From contig NZ_OZ075108.1 in NCBI RefSeq assembly GCF_964186625.1, forward strand, positions 1,550,001-1,614,000: a stretch of 64,000 nucleotides of DNA, in the 5' to 3' direction. Of the stretch, positions 19,911-30,433 are shown piece by piece (the stretch's first letter is position 1; each line of letters starts with the position of its first letter). This stretch comes from Asticcacaulis sp. MM231 (GTDB taxonomy: Bacteria; Pseudomonadota; Alphaproteobacteria; Caulobacterales; Caulobacteraceae). The translations under genes were made by a program, and so were the position numbers. The notes beneath the pieces were generated by a model. It did no database searches, was not told the origin of the DNA, and saw nothing but the letters and a program-made list of their open reading frames with translations.

Positions 19911-19942
19911 AGAGGGTTGTCGCAAGACAGCCCTCTTTTTTA
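19911..19942 (+). terminator. Strong intrinsic terminator after the twin lipoproteins
   Basis: AGAGGG-T-TGTC pairs with GACA-G-CCCTCT around a GCAA tetraloop and is followed by TTTTTT. It ends 15 bp before the mnmC ATG, so mnmC translation begins just downstream of a terminator, implying its promoter lies within or upstream of the preceding unit. Confidence 0.85.
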
Positions 19943-19956
19943 TTTGCGTGAGACCT

Positions 19957-21744
19957 ATGTCCACTAATGATCCCGAACTTTATTTCGCCGAGGATGGCGC
20001 GCCACGTTCCGGACTGTTCGGTGATATCTATTATTCCCTGCAAGACGGCCTGAGTGAATCGCACGCCGTTTTCCTGAGCGGTTGCCACATGCCCGATGTC
20101 TGGCAAGGCAAAAGCGATTTTTCACTGCTGGAACTTGGCTTTGGCACCGGCCTCAACATCGCTGCGGTGATGCAACTCTGGGCGCAGACACGCGCGCCGG
20201 GTGCGCATCTGCATATCTTCTCGGTCGAAGGCTTTCTGATGAGCGCCGAGGATGCCGGCAAGGCGCTGGCGAACTGGCCGGAACTGGCGGATTTTACGCA
20301 AGGCTTATTGGCGCAATGGCCGAAACAACGGCGCGGTTTTCACTATATGGATTTCCCGCAATCGGGCGTCAGCCTGACGCTCGGCCTGATGGAGGTTCGC
20401 GATGCCCTGACGCAATGGCAAGGCGGCGCCGATGCGGTTTTTCTCGATGGTTTCTCGCCGGCACTTAATCCCGGCATGTGGGGCGAAGATGTGCTGGCTT
20501 TGATCGCCACGAAAGTGCGGCCGGGCGCGCGGCTGGCCACTTTTACCGTGGCGGGTTTTGTCAGGCGCGGCTTGCAGGCGGCAGGCTTCGAGATTGAGAA
20601 GCATCCGGGCTTCGGACGCAAGCGCGAACGTCTGGAGGCGGTTTTCGCGGGGGAGGTGGTCACGAGGCCTGAGCGCCCGCGCAAACTGGCGATTATCGGC
20701 GCAGGCATTGCTGGCTGTGCACTGGTACATCAGGCGCGTGGACTGGGGTTGGACGTTGATCTTTATGACAGCGATGGCGTTGGCAGCGGGGCTTCGGGCA
20801 ATAGGGCGGCTTTGGTGACGCCGCGCCTTGATGCCGGCGATAACGAGATATCAGCCCTGTTCGCCGATGCCTTTGCCTATGCCGGCCAGCTTTACCGCTG
20901 CCTGTGTCCGGAGGCAATCATTGGTGAGGGCGTTCTGCAATGCGAAGCCACGCCGCGCGATGCTTCACGCTTTGAACGCATTGCCGGGCAGGCGGCTTTC
21001 GCGCCGGAAGATATTGAGTTGTTTGACGCGGGGGAGGCGGCTGATGTGCCGCAGGCGAAAGGGCTGACCCTCACCACCGCCCTTTGGCTGCGGCCACAGC
21101 CGGTGCTGGAGGCCTTGCTGGGAGGCGTGGCGCCCATCATCGTAAAGATTACGGGATTTCAGGCAAGGCCAGAAGGCGGCTACAGCCTGGTAAGCAACGA
21201 AGGCGCTAGCCTCGGCCCTTATGATGCGGTCATCTTTGCCTGTGGCGAAGGTGTTTTCGATATGGACTATGCCGCGCGTTATGATCTCAAGCCCGTGCGG
21301 GGACAGGTGGAGTGCGTCGCCGATATTGCGCCGTTGGAAAGCGCGCTGAGCTGGGGCGGTTACGCCATCCCGCTCGATGGCGGCTTTCTTTTTGGTGCGA
21401 CGCACGAACGCGACGATCGCGGCACGGAGGTGCGCGAAGCCGACCGCGCCCGCAATCTCGATAGCCTAGCCAAGGCCATGCCGAAGCGCGCTGCGAGAAT
21501 CGCGTCTGGCCCGTTTCAATCGCGCGCTTCCATCCGCGTGATGACGCGCGATTACCTCCCGGTAGTGGGATCGGTTGGCGAGGGCATGTATGTGATGACC
21601 GGACTGGCGGCGCGCGGCTTCTGTCTCGCACCCTTGCTGGCCAAGGCTTTGCTGGCCGGGATTATCGATGTGCCATCCGTATTGCCCGTGGTCGCGGAAA
21701 GTTTACTCAATCCGCAACGGCTGGAGCGTGCATCCAGCGTATAA
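19957..21744 (+). CDS. mnmC: Bifunctional tRNA 5-methylaminomethyl-2-thiouridine modification enzyme MnmC
   Basis: The 595-residue protein fuses two domains. The N-terminal methyltransferase (to about residue 235) has the SAM motif LELGFGTGLNIAAV and DAVFLDGFSPALNPGMW. The C-terminal FAD oxidase begins with LAIIGAGIAGCALVHQA near residue 248 and ends with VMTGLAARGFCLAPLLAKAL. MnmC converts cmnm5s2U to nm5s2U (oxidase) and then to mnm5s2U (methyltransferase) at the wobble base of some tRNAs. I use the ATG at 19957; the upstream in-frame GTG adds three residues without support. Confidence 0.93.
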   Translation: MSTNDPELYFAEDGAPRSGLFGDIYYSLQDGLSESHAVFLSGCHMPDVWQGKSDFSLLELGFGTGLNIAAVMQLWAQTRAPGAHLHIFSVEGFLMSAEDAGKALANWPELADFTQGLLAQWPKQRRGFHYMDFPQSGVSLTLGLMEVRDALTQWQGGADAVFLDGFSPALNPGMWGEDVLALIATKVRPGARLATFTVAGFVRRGLQAAGFEIEKHPGFGRKRERLEAVFAGEVVTRPERPRKLAIIGAGIAGCALVHQARGLGLDVDLYDSDGVGSGASGNRAALVTPRLDAGDNEISALFADAFAYAGQLYRCLCPEAIIGEGVLQCEATPRDASRFERIAGQAAFAPEDIELFDAGEAADVPQAKGLTLTTALWLRPQPVLEALLGGVAPIIVKITGFQARPEGGYSLVSNEGASLGPYDAVIFACGEGVFDMDYAARYDLKPVRGQVECVADIAPLESALSWGGYAIPLDGGFLFGATHERDDRGTEVREADRARNLDSLAKAMPKRAARIASGPFQSRASIRVMTRDYLPVVGSVGEGMYVMTGLAARGFCLAPLLAKALLAGIIDVPSVLPVVAESLLNPQRLERASSV

Positions 21745-21824
21745 GTGACAGCCACGATCTGACAAATGTGTTCATCGGCCGTTCAGATTGCGAAGCGTAC
21801 TTCTGTAAGTCTTGAGGTGCTGTC

Positions 21825-22271
21825 ATGAAAAATTCTACCGCTATCGCCTGTTTGATCGCTGTCGGACTGGGCATTGTCGCTGTGACCGGCGCCGCGCTCG
21901 CCATGTCTGCGGGGCGGCCGTCAAGCGATGTCCAGCCGGGCAAGGATCGCTATGCCTGCTTCGATCCGGCGCAGGTGCGCAGTTTCGACACGGTGAGCGA
22001 TCATAAGATCATCATCACGTCGGACCGTAACGAGGCCTATGAACTGAGCCTGACGGGCATGTGCTTCGGTCTGCAGAGCAGTTTCGGCATCGGCATCCAG
22101 TCGCGGATGGGCGGTATGTCCGATATCTGCGGGCCTTTTGATGGTGAGATTGTCTTCCGCGATCATGGCAGCGATCGCATCGAACGGTGCGCGATCAGCC
22201 AGGTGCGGCACCTGACCGGCGAGGAAGCGGCGCCCTATGTGGTGAAGCGCAAATCCGAACGCGCGAATTAA
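21825..22271 (+). CDS. DUF6491-like exported protein, paralogue 1
   Basis: The 148-residue product has a signal peptide (residues 1-26, ending ALAMSAG). The mature part has four cysteines in the pattern C - C - C - C (RYACFD, GMCFGL, DICGPFD, ERCAIS) with the central strand EAYELSLTGMC. The pattern is shared with the next two genes and resembles DUF6491 proteins of Caulobacterales, which have no known function. A periplasmic, disulfide-bonded small beta protein is likely. Confidence 0.65.
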   Translation: MKNSTAIACLIAVGLGIVAVTGAALAMSAGRPSSDVQPGKDRYACFDPAQVRSFDTVSDHKIIITSDRNEAYELSLTGMCFGLQSSFGIGIQSRMGGMSDICGPFDGEIVFRDHGSDRIERCAISQVRHLTGEEAAPYVVKRKSERAN

Positions 22272-22294
22272 CGATAGAATTGGGAGAAATGAAA

Positions 22295-22729
22295 ATGACG
22301 AACAAGACATATCTGGCCGGCTTTGCCGCCGCAGGACTTCTGGCTGGCGCGCTGGCTATCACGGCGCTTTCCGGCGCGGCGTCGGTTTCGGCGCGTGAAG
22401 CGCGTGACGACGATCGTGCTTCTACGCCACGTCAGGCGCCGAAATGCCTCGATGGCCGCAATATCGGCCGCACCCACATGGTCGATGACCATACGCTGCT
22501 GGTCTATGATACCTGGGGTAATCCCTATAAGCTCGATGTCGGTGGGCCTTGCCGCAGCATGAACGATTTCTCGACGGTCGGTTTTGAATTCAACGGTTCC
22601 GACCAGATTTGCAAGGCGCACGACGCCAAGATCCTGCGTTCGGAGAACGGTTCGCGTCCGGTGAAATGCCTGATCAATGGCGTGGAATTGATCAGCCGCG
22701 AAGAAGCCGACGCACTGGATAAGGGGTAA
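22295..22729 (+). CDS. DUF6491-like exported protein, paralogue 2
   Basis: The 144-residue protein begins MTNKTYLAGFAAAGLLAGAL, a signal peptide. The mature part keeps the four cysteines (PKCLDGR, GGPCRSM, DQICKAHD, VKCLING) and NPYKLDVGGPC matching paralogue 1. GGGAG at 22282-22286 favours the ATG at 22295; an ATG at 22289 is two codons earlier and too close. It lies 23 bp after paralogue 1 and 4 bp before paralogue 3, so the three form an operon. Confidence 0.65.
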   Translation: MTNKTYLAGFAAAGLLAGALAITALSGAASVSAREARDDDRASTPRQAPKCLDGRNIGRTHMVDDHTLLVYDTWGNPYKLDVGGPCRSMNDFSTVGFEFNGSDQICKAHDAKILRSENGSRPVKCLINGVELISREEADALDKG

Positions 22730-22733
22730 GATT

Positions 22734-23138
22734 ATGAGGCATCTGAGGCTTGTAACGGGCGGTGTTTGCGCCCTGGCAGCGGGCGTTGTGGTGGCGATGA
22801 CCGCCTGCCAGTCGATGGCGGATGACGACAAGCGCAGCAACAGCGTATCGGGGCGTCAGTGCGTGTCGTCGCCGCTGGAGGATTCCAAGGTCATCGACCG
22901 CGAGACCCTGATGCTGACCGATCGTTCTGGCAATGCCGTTCTGCTGCATATGACGGGGCCTTGCCTGCAAAAGAATGAGCCGGTCGGGCTGGAGTTCTTC
23001 GGCTCGGCGCGTGTCTGTTCGCCGCTCGACGTTACCGTCACTGGCGATGTAGCCAGTGCTGTGCCTATGCGCTGCATGATCTCGTCGGTCGAGGCCCTGA
23101 CGAAAGATCAGGTCAAGGAGTATAACAATATGCGCTGA
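22734..23138 (+). CDS. DUF6491-like lipoprotein, paralogue 3
   Basis: The 134-residue product carries a lipobox (VAMTAC, cysteine near residue 25) rather than a plain signal peptide. It repeats the family pattern RQCVSS, MTGPCLQ, RVCSPLD, MRCMISS. It is the last gene of the tandem trio and converges on lepA, with a perfect 8 bp hairpin between the two stops. One paralogue is thus membrane-anchored while the others should be soluble. Confidence 0.65.
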   Translation: MRHLRLVTGGVCALAAGVVVAMTACQSMADDDKRSNSVSGRQCVSSPLEDSKVIDRETLMLTDRSGNAVLLHMTGPCLQKNEPVGLEFFGSARVCSPLDVTVTGDVASAVPMRCMISSVEALTKDQVKEYNNMR

Positions 23139-23154
23139 TCCCTGCGGGGATCAG
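23135..23154. terminator. Hairpin between convergent DUF6491 and lepA genes
   Basis: CTGATCCC (23135-23142), loop TGCG, GGGATCAG (23147-23154). The stem is perfect and overlaps the stop codons from both sides. There is no T-tract, so it may only protect or slow transcripts. Confidence 0.45.
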
Positions 23155-24956
23155 TCATTGTCCATCTTGAGGGCGGCGATAAAGGCTTCCTGCGGTATTT
23201 CGACCTTGCCGAACTGCCGCATCTTCTTCTTGCCCTCTTTCTGCTTTTCCAGCAGTTTCTTCTTGCGCGTGGCGTCGCCGCCGTAACATTTGGCCGTCAC
23301 GTCCTTGCGCAGGGCTCGGACGGTTTCGCGGGCGATGATCCGACCGCCGATAGCCGCCTGAATCGGGATGACGAACAGGTGTTGCGGGATCAGTTCACGC
23401 ATCTTCTCACACATGCCACGGCCGCGCATTTCAGCGCGATCGCGGTGGACCAGCATCGACAAAGCATCGACCGGCTCGGAATTGACGAGGATCGACATCT
23501 TGACCAGATCGCCTTCGCGATATTCCTCGATGGTGTAATCGAACGAGGCATAGCCCTTCGAGACAGATTTCAGGCGATCGTAAAAATCGAACACCACTTC
23601 ATTGAGCGGCAGATTATAGACCACCATGGCGCGGGTGCCGACATAGGACAGGTCGATCTGAACGCCGCGGCGATCCTGGCAGAGCTTGATAATGGCGCCC
23701 AGGTAATCGTCCGGGCAGAAGATGGTCGCCTTGATCCACGGTTCCTCGATGCTGGCGATCTTGACCGGATCGGGCATGTCGGCGGGATTGTGCAGGTCGA
23801 TCACATCGCCGTTGTTCATGTTGATCTTGTAGACGACCGAAGGCGCCGTAGCGATCAGGTCGAGATTGAACTCGCGGCTCAGGCGCTCCTGGATGATTTC
23901 GAGATGCAGCAGCCCGAGGAAACCGCAACGGAAGCCGAAGCCCAGAGCGGCAGAGGTTTCCATCTCATAGGAGAAACTGGCGTCGTTGAGGCGGAGGCGG
24001 CCCATGGCGGCGCGCAGGTCTTCAAAATCGGCGGCGTCAACCGGGAAGATGCCGCAGAACACCACCGGCTGGACTTCCTTGAAGCCCGTCATGGCGGCAG
24101 CCGTCGGCTTGCGCTCGTCGGTGATGGTGTCACCCACGGCGGCATCGGAGACTTCCTTGATCTGGGCGGTGAAGAAGCCGATCTCGCCAGGCCCCAAGCT
24201 CTCGACATCGACGGCCTTCGGCTGGAAGACGCCGAGCTTGTCGATCTTGTAGGACGCGCCGGCGTTCATCAGCTTGACCTGCTGACCCGGCTTCATGCGG
24301 CCATTGAAGATACGCACCAGAACGATGACGCCGAGATAGGCGTCATACCAGGCATCAACCAGCAAGGCCTTCAGCGGCTCATTTTCCTCACCCTTGGGGG
24401 CAGGCAGGCGCTTCACGACGGCTTCGAGCACATCCTCGATGCCGAGGCCGGACTTGGCCGAGCAGAGCACGGCTTCCGAAGCGTCGATACCGATGACATC
24501 CTCGATCTGGGCGCGGATACGCTCAGGTTCAGCAGCCGGCAGGTCGATCTTGTTCAAAACCGGCACGATCTCGTGGTTGTTGTCGATGGCCTGATACACA
24601 TTGGCGAGCGTTTGCGCTTCGACGCCCTGCGAGGCGTCCACGACGAGGATCGAGCCTTCGCAGGCGGCAAGCGAGCGTGACACTTCGTAGGCGAAGTCGA
24701 CGTGACCCGGCGTGTCCATCAGGTTGAGGATATAGGTCTTGCCGTCCTTGGCCGGGTAGGTGAGGCGGACGGTCTGGGCCTTGATGGTGATACCGCGTTC
24801 GCGCTCTATATCCATATTGTCGAGCACCTGCTCCTTCATCTCACGCGCGGTGAGACCGCCGGTGAATTGGATCAGGCGATCGGACAGGGTGGATTTACCG
24901 TGGTCGATATGGGCGACGATGGAGAAATTGCGGATCAGGGACAGGTCTGTGCTCAT
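23151..24956 (-). CDS. lepA: Elongation factor 4 (LepA)
   Basis: The 601-residue GTPase has the G1 loop [15 protein letters not shown]3 [14 protein letters not shown] and G4 [10 protein letters not shown], followed by EF-G-like domains and the LepA-specific C-terminal domain ending with [13 protein letters not shown]. LepA acts on the ribosome during translation initiation or back-translocation. I chose the ATG at 24956 ([11 protein letters not shown]), giving the usual family length; the frame stays open to 25022 but adds unrelated residues. Confidence 0.96.
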   Translation of the reverse strand: MSTDLSLIRNFSIVAHIDHGKSTLSDRLIQFTGGLTAREMKEQVLDNMDIERERGITIKAQTVRLTYPAKDGKTYILNLMDTPGHVDFAYEVSRSLAACEGSILVVDASQGVEAQTLANVYQAIDNNHEIVPVLNKIDLPAAEPERIRAQIEDVIGIDASEAVLCSAKSGLGIEDVLEAVVKRLPAPKGEENEPLKALLVDAWYDAYLGVIVLVRIFNGRMKPGQQVKLMNAGASYKIDKLGVFQPKAVDVESLGPGEIGFFTAQIKEVSDAAVGDTITDERKPTAAAMTGFKEVQPVVFCGIFPVDAADFEDLRAAMGRLRLNDASFSYEMETSAALGFGFRCGFLGLLHLEIIQERLSREFNLDLIATAPSVVYKINMNNGDVIDLHNPADMPDPVKIASIEEPWIKATIFCPDDYLGAIIKLCQDRRGVQIDLSYVGTRAMVVYNLPLNEVVFDFYDRLKSVSKGYASFDYTIEEYREGDLVKMSILVNSEPVDALSMLVHRDRAEMRGRGMCEKMRELIPQHLFVIPIQAAIGGRIIARETVRALRKDVTAKCYGGDATRKKKLLEKQKEGKKKMRQFGKVEIPQEAFIAALKMDND

Positions 24957-25137
24957 GCGCAGGGCGATAGCATGATGCGCCGCAAGAGGGAAGGGGCAGG
25001 TGCCGGTTTCCAGACAGGGCAATATAAGCCTGACCGAACAGGAATATCCTCATTGTCGTCATAATTGTAACTAAATATGTTTCGAATTAATCGCCGGCCA
25101 CAATGACGCGTGCCGACGGCATTAAGGAGACAAGATC

Positions 25138-25890
25138 ATGGAACTGCAAAATCAGGTCATCATTGTCACGGGCGGCGCGAGTGGTATCGGTCGGAGCAGC
25201 GCACTGGCTCTGGCTGCCAAGGGCGCGAACCTCGCCATCGCCGATTTCAACGAAGAAGGCGCTAGGTCGGTTGCGGCAGAGGTCGAGGCGCTGGGTGTGA
25301 AAGCCGTTTCTTTTAAGGTCGATGTGTCCAAGCCTGAACAGGTCGAGGCGCTGGTGGAATTTGCGGTTGAAAAGCTCGGCACGCTCAACGGCATTTTCAA
25401 CAATGCCGGCATCGGTCTGGTGAAGCCTTTCCTGCAAATGGATCCGGCAAGTTATCACAAGGTGATCGATGTTGATCAGCACAGCGTGTATTACGGGATG
25501 TACTATACGGCAAAAAAGATGGTTGCGCTGGGTTCCAAGGGTACATTCGTCAATACGGCCTCGATCTACGGCAGCGTGGCAGCGGTGGGAAGTTTCAACT
25601 ATAATGCTGCCAAGGCCGCTGTCGTCATGATGAGCAAGTCCGGCGCGCTTGAACTCGCTGAATACGGCATTCGTGTCGTTGGCGTGGCGCCAGGCTTTAT
25701 CAACACGCCCATTCTCGGCCAGGACGAAGCTGTCAAAAATGCACTCGGTTCGCTGCATATGCACGGCGTACTGATCGAACCTGAGAAGGTGGCCAGCGTT
25801 GTGGCCTTTCTGTTTACCGATGCAGCCTCAGCAATAAATGGCGTCGCCCTGCCGGTCGACGACGGCTTTTTACAGTTCAAAAGCCGCTAA
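25138..25890 (+). CDS. Short-chain dehydrogenase/reductase
   Basis: The 250-residue cytoplasmic enzyme has the NAD(P)-binding motif TGGASGIGRSSALAL at residues 10-24, NNAGIG near 87, and a catalytic Ser-Tyr-Lys region near ASIYGSVAAVGSFNYNAAKAA. An acidic residue after strand 2 (ADFNEE) suggests NAD preference. Substrate unknown. AAGGAG lies about 9 nt before the start, and a perfect 14 bp terminator hairpin follows, so it is monocistronic. Confidence 0.9.
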   Translation: MELQNQVIIVTGGASGIGRSSALALAAKGANLAIADFNEEGARSVAAEVEALGVKAVSFKVDVSKPEQVEALVEFAVEKLGTLNGIFNNAGIGLVKPFLQMDPASYHKVIDVDQHSVYYGMYYTAKKMVALGSKGTFVNTASIYGSVAAVGSFNYNAAKAAVVMMSKSGALELAEYGIRVVGVAPGFINTPILGQDEAVKNALGSLHMHGVLIEPEKVASVVAFLFTDAASAINGVALPVDDGFLQFKSR

Positions 25891-25904
25891 ATTACAGGCT
25901 GATC

Positions 25905-25945
25905 TTACGCTCAGGGTTTTCCATTAACCCTGAGCGTAATTTTTG
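25905..25945 (+). terminator. Intrinsic terminator of the SDR gene
   Basis: TTACGCTCAGGGTT (25905-25918) pairs perfectly with AACCCTGAGCGTAA (25926-25939) and is followed by TTTTT. Confidence 0.85.
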
Positions 25946-26020
25946 TGATTGCCAGACTCTCCATATTGCCCCCTTATGCTCGTCAGTAGCTAACTGGCGA
26001 AAAGTTCATGAGGTGGCTAG

Positions 26021-26512
26021 ATGAAAACGATCGCTCTTTCAGTCTCGGTAATATGCGGCCTTATGGCGACGCAAACCCTTGCCCAGGATGCAACTGCGAA
26101 CGGTGGCGGCGTCAAGTGCGCGCCCGTTGCACAGCCTGATCTGGCCGGTGCGCGGGTCTTTACCCGTGACGGTAGCGACTTAAGCGACGCCGGTGAATAT
26201 CCGCGTCTCGCCAAGACCAGTTCGGTCGAAGGTCCTGCGGCGGTCGATTGTGAAATTGGCGCCGATGGTTTCCTGACACGCTGCATTGTCGCTTCGGAAG
26301 GCACAGCCGGCTACGACCTCGGTCAGGGGCTGGCGATCACGGTGCTGAAATGGGCCCAGACCGACACGTCGCGTCCTGATCACCAGCCGGGCGCCTGGCT
26401 GCGTTTCACCACCAACTGGAAGTTGGCGCCATCCCAAGTGGCCAGCACGCAGATCGCCAGTGCTCAAGTCCCCAGTGCTCAAGTTCCCAGCACGCAGATT
26501 GCCAGCAAGTAG
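26021..26512 (+). CDS. Exported TonB-C-like protein with a pentapeptide repeat tail
   Basis: The 163-residue product has a signal peptide (cleavage near TLAQ, residue 22). The middle part (EYPRLAKTSSVEGPAAVDCEIGADG as the core, residues about 60-130) resembles the C-terminal domain of TonB-type proteins, with a probable disulfide between VDCEI and TRCIV. The last 26 residues are five copies of a five-residue unit of the type [STA]-Q-[VI]-[AP]-S, encoded by five 15 bp repeats at 26432-26506. GAGGTGG precedes the start. The family role is unclear. Confidence 0.7.
   Translation: MKTIALSVSVICGLMATQTLAQDATANGGGVKCAPVAQPDLAGARVFTRDGSDLSDAGEYPRLAKTSSVEGPAAVDCEIGADGFLTRCIVASEGTAGYDLGQGLAITVLKWAQTDTSRPDHQPGAWLRFTTNWKLAPSQVASTQIASAQVPSAQVPSTQIASK
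26432..26506 (+). repeat. Five 15 bp in-frame tandem repeats
   Basis: The units encode SQVAS, TQIAS, AQVPS, AQVPS and TQIAS. They differ at several bases each, so the array is not a fresh duplication. It ends three bases before the stop codon. Confidence 0.85.
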
Positions 26513-26525
26513 GCTGGCGCTACTT
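26507..26525. terminator. Hairpin over the convergent stop codons
   Basis: AAGTAG (26507-26512) pairs with CTACTT (26520-26525) around a 7-base loop. It covers the stop of the TonB-C-like gene and the stop of the SGNH hydrolase gene, and may act in both directions. Confidence 0.4.
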
Positions 26526-27764
26526 AATTCCAAACAACGTCAATGACACCGCGTCGGCCATGGCCTTATAGCCCGCCTCGGACGGGTGAATGTGATCGCC
26601 GCTGTCATACTCAGCCTTAAGATGGTCCAGCTTGGCCGGATCACGCAAGGCAGCATCAAAATCAATCACCGCATCGAAAGCGCCTGACGTCCTGATCCAC
26701 CTATTGATGGCCTGGCGATCGGCCTCACTGATAGCTTCGGGGTGATAAAAATCCATCCCCATATAGGGCGTGATGGTGCCGCCATAGATCTTCAGGCCGT
26801 GGCTGTGCGCCTTGGCGATGATCTGGAGATAGGCGGCTTTGAGCTGGCTCACCATGGCTGCATGGGCGTCGGGTGTGGGCGTGGCCTCCTTGGTCAACAT
26901 GCCGAGATCATTGACACCCTCAAGCACGATGATATAGCCGACGCCGGACTGGCTCAGCACATCGCGCTCAAAGCGCGCCAAGGCGTTATGGCCGTTACCA
27001 TCGAGCAGCAGGCGATTACCGCCGATGCCGGCATTGATCACAGTCAGGGGATGCCCCTTGAGGCGCTCGGCCAGACGGTCTGGGAAGCGGCGGTTGCTGT
27101 TGGGCGTGATGCCGTAACCATCGGTAATCGAATCGCCGAAGGTGACGATGGCGCGGGTGCCGGCTGGCGCCATGACGTCCACCCCGGCGATATGGAACCA
27201 GTGATTGACGGCGGTGGCACCCGGCAGATCGGCCTCGGCGCTGTGATCGCCGCGTGCCAGATACGAGGTGGCGCGTGAGCCGGGATGGCCGGTCTGTTGC
27301 GCCGGCGCTTCTGCCATATGGAAGCTGATGGCGAGATCGGCCTGATCGGGCAGGGCTATGGCGATGGGATCGGAGAGATAATCGGCGCCCGCGGGAATGA
27401 CGATATCGCTCATGCCGCCGAAGGTGACGGCGCGGTCACTGGCCGGATCTATGCCGGCGCCGGCTGAGGACAAGGCGCGCGCGACATGCACGTTTTGCAG
27501 GCGCAGCGGCGCGTTACTCATGACGTTCGACAGCTTGATGCGGATCGTGCCGCCGCCTTTTGTGACGCGCACGATCTGACGCAGGGTGACATCAGTGGCG
27601 TCGGCCGGGGAGAGGGCGCTGTCGGCGCCGGGTGTCATCTGCGCCGAGGCCCAGGTGCCGACCCACGCGTGCGGTGCTGCCAAAGAACGGGGCAGGGCGA
27701 AGGCCGGTGTTGCCAGCAGGCTAAGGCCAAGCAAAAGTGCGGCGCGACGTGTGCCTGACAGCAT
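26520..27764 (-). CDS. Secreted SGNH/GDSL hydrolase
   Basis: The 414-residue protein has a signal peptide (MLSGTRRAALLLGLSLLATP, cleavage near AFA). Block I of the SGNH family is IVTFGDSITDGYG near residue 205 (nucleophile Ser), block II includes NAGIGGNRLL, block III is EGVNDLG, and block V is SGDHIHPSEAG (catalytic Asp and His). Such enzymes deacetylate sugars or cleave esters of plant polysaccharides. A perfect LacI-type palindrome just upstream suggests sugar-responsive control. GGGAGAG precedes the ATG. Confidence 0.9.
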   Translation of the reverse strand: MLSGTRRAALLLGLSLLATPAFALPRSLAAPHAWVGTWASAQMTPGADSALSPADATDVTLRQIVRVTKGGGTIRIKLSNVMSNAPLRLQNVHVARALSSAGAGIDPASDRAVTFGGMSDIVIPAGADYLSDPIAIALPDQADLAISFHMAEAPAQQTGHPGSRATSYLARGDHSAEADLPGATAVNHWFHIAGVDVMAPAGTRAIVTFGDSITDGYGITPNSNRRFPDRLAERLKGHPLTVINAGIGGNRLLLDGNGHNALARFERDVLSQSGVGYIIVLEGVNDLGMLTKEATPTPDAHAAMVSQLKAAYLQIIAKAHSHGLKIYGGTITPYMGMDFYHPEAISEADRQAINRWIRTSGAFDAVIDFDAALRDPAKLDHLKAEYDSGDHIHPSEAGYKAMADAVSLTLFGIK

Positions 27765-27789
27765 GTTTCTCTCCCGATCGCCTTGTTCT

Positions 27790-27803
27790 TGTTAGCGCTA
27801 ACA
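27790..27803 (+). promoter_or_regulatory. LacI/GalR-type operator upstream of the SGNH hydrolase
   Basis: TGTTAGCGCTAACA is a perfect 14 bp palindrome centred on GCGC and identical in type to LacI-family operators of sugar regulons in Caulobacterales. It lies 26-39 bp upstream of the SGNH hydrolase start, where a repressor would block transcription. No regulator gene is nearby. Confidence 0.7.
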
Positions 27804-27849
27804 GCGCGGCAATTTATGCGCCGAATATCAGGCATAGGCAAGGGCCAAC

Positions 27850-27893
27850 AAAAAGGACCCCAGATGCCGCGGGTGAGAGGGCGGCATCCGGGG
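27850..27893 (-). terminator. Terminator of the fasciclin gene
   Basis: On the minus strand a 13 bp stem (CCCCGGATGCCGC with GCGGCATCTGGGG, one mismatch) around a 10-base loop is followed by CC and five T residues. It lies about 30 bp after the fasciclin stop. Confidence 0.8.
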
Positions 27894-27924
27894 CCAGTTG
27901 GCCGAAATCAATCGGGGAGAAAGC

Positions 27925-28578
27925 TTACATGGCAGGCAGGAGCACCTTGTTGACGACGTGGATTACTCCGTTTGACTGGTTGACGTCGGCGATGGTGACT
28001 TGCCCTGTGGCGCCGGAGTCATCGGTCAGCCAGATCATGCCGGCGGCATCCTTTTTGGCGATCAGCGAACAGCCGCCGACCGTGGTGATTTTGTAGCTGC
28101 CGCCGTTCTGGTCGATCGCGTTGGACAGGTCGATGGCCGACACCTTGCCGGCCACGACGTGACAGGTCAGGATTTTGGTCAGCTTGGCCTTGTTCTCAGG
28201 TTTGAGCAGATTATCGACCGTGCCGCCGGGCAGGGTATCAAAGGCGGCATTGGTCGGCGCGAAGACGGTGAACGGGCCGGGGCCGGAGAGGGTATCGACC
28301 AGACCAGCGGCCTTGACGGCAGCGACCAGGGTGGTGTGGTCCTTCGAATTGACGGCGTTCTCAACGATGTTTTTCGTCGGGTACATTTCGGCGCCGCCGA
28401 CCCAAGGGTTCTTCATCGCAGCGTTTGCCATAGGCTTGGCCGCAGCGTTTGTTCCTTCGGCATAGTGCATCTGGTGCGCGGGGTTCTGATCGGGTTGAGC
28501 CGGCTTGGAATCCTGCGCCATCGCGGAGGACAAAGAGGCGGCGACGATAAGGGCGGTGATGGAAAGTGTGCGGTACAT
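27925..28578 (-). CDS. Exported fasciclin (FAS1) domain protein
   Basis: The 217-residue protein has a signal peptide (MYRTLSITALIVAASLSSAM, cleavage near MAQ) and one FAS1 domain: NIVENAVNSKDHTTLVAAV, then PGPFTVFAPTNAAFDTLP, and a C-terminal NGVIHVVNKVLLPAM. FAS1 domains mediate adhesion or bind small ligands at the cell surface. The ATG at 28578 gives a normal leader; the longer frame to 28617 adds an unlikely N-terminus. Confidence 0.88.
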   Translation of the reverse strand: MYRTLSITALIVAASLSSAMAQDSKPAQPDQNPAHQMHYAEGTNAAAKPMANAAMKNPWVGGAEMYPTKNIVENAVNSKDHTTLVAAVKAAGLVDTLSGPGPFTVFAPTNAAFDTLPGGTVDNLLKPENKAKLTKILTCHVVAGKVSAIDLSNAIDQNGGSYKITTVGGCSLIAKKDAAGMIWLTDDSGATGQVTIADVNQSNGVIHVVNKVLLPAM

Positions 28579-28768
28579 GGGCGTTCCTTTGTGAAGTCTG
28601 TGTGTTGTGTCTTGCAAAAGGATACGTGCCCAATTGGGCGTTGGATGGCCCGCTTATCGCTTCTTAATATTTTCGCAGGCCTTACCACCTGCCTTTCTTA
28701 TGAGGCGTTGCGCTTGACTCTGGCGGGGTAAATTCTAGCATCACCGGAAACTATTTTCGGAGAGACCC

Positions 28769-30429
<1,661 letters not shown>

Positions 30430-30433
<4 letters not shown>

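Noticed and set aside
23379..24680. Plus-strand frame of 433 codons opposite lepA
   Set aside because: Shadow of a strongly conserved GTPase gene; no domain and no start site.
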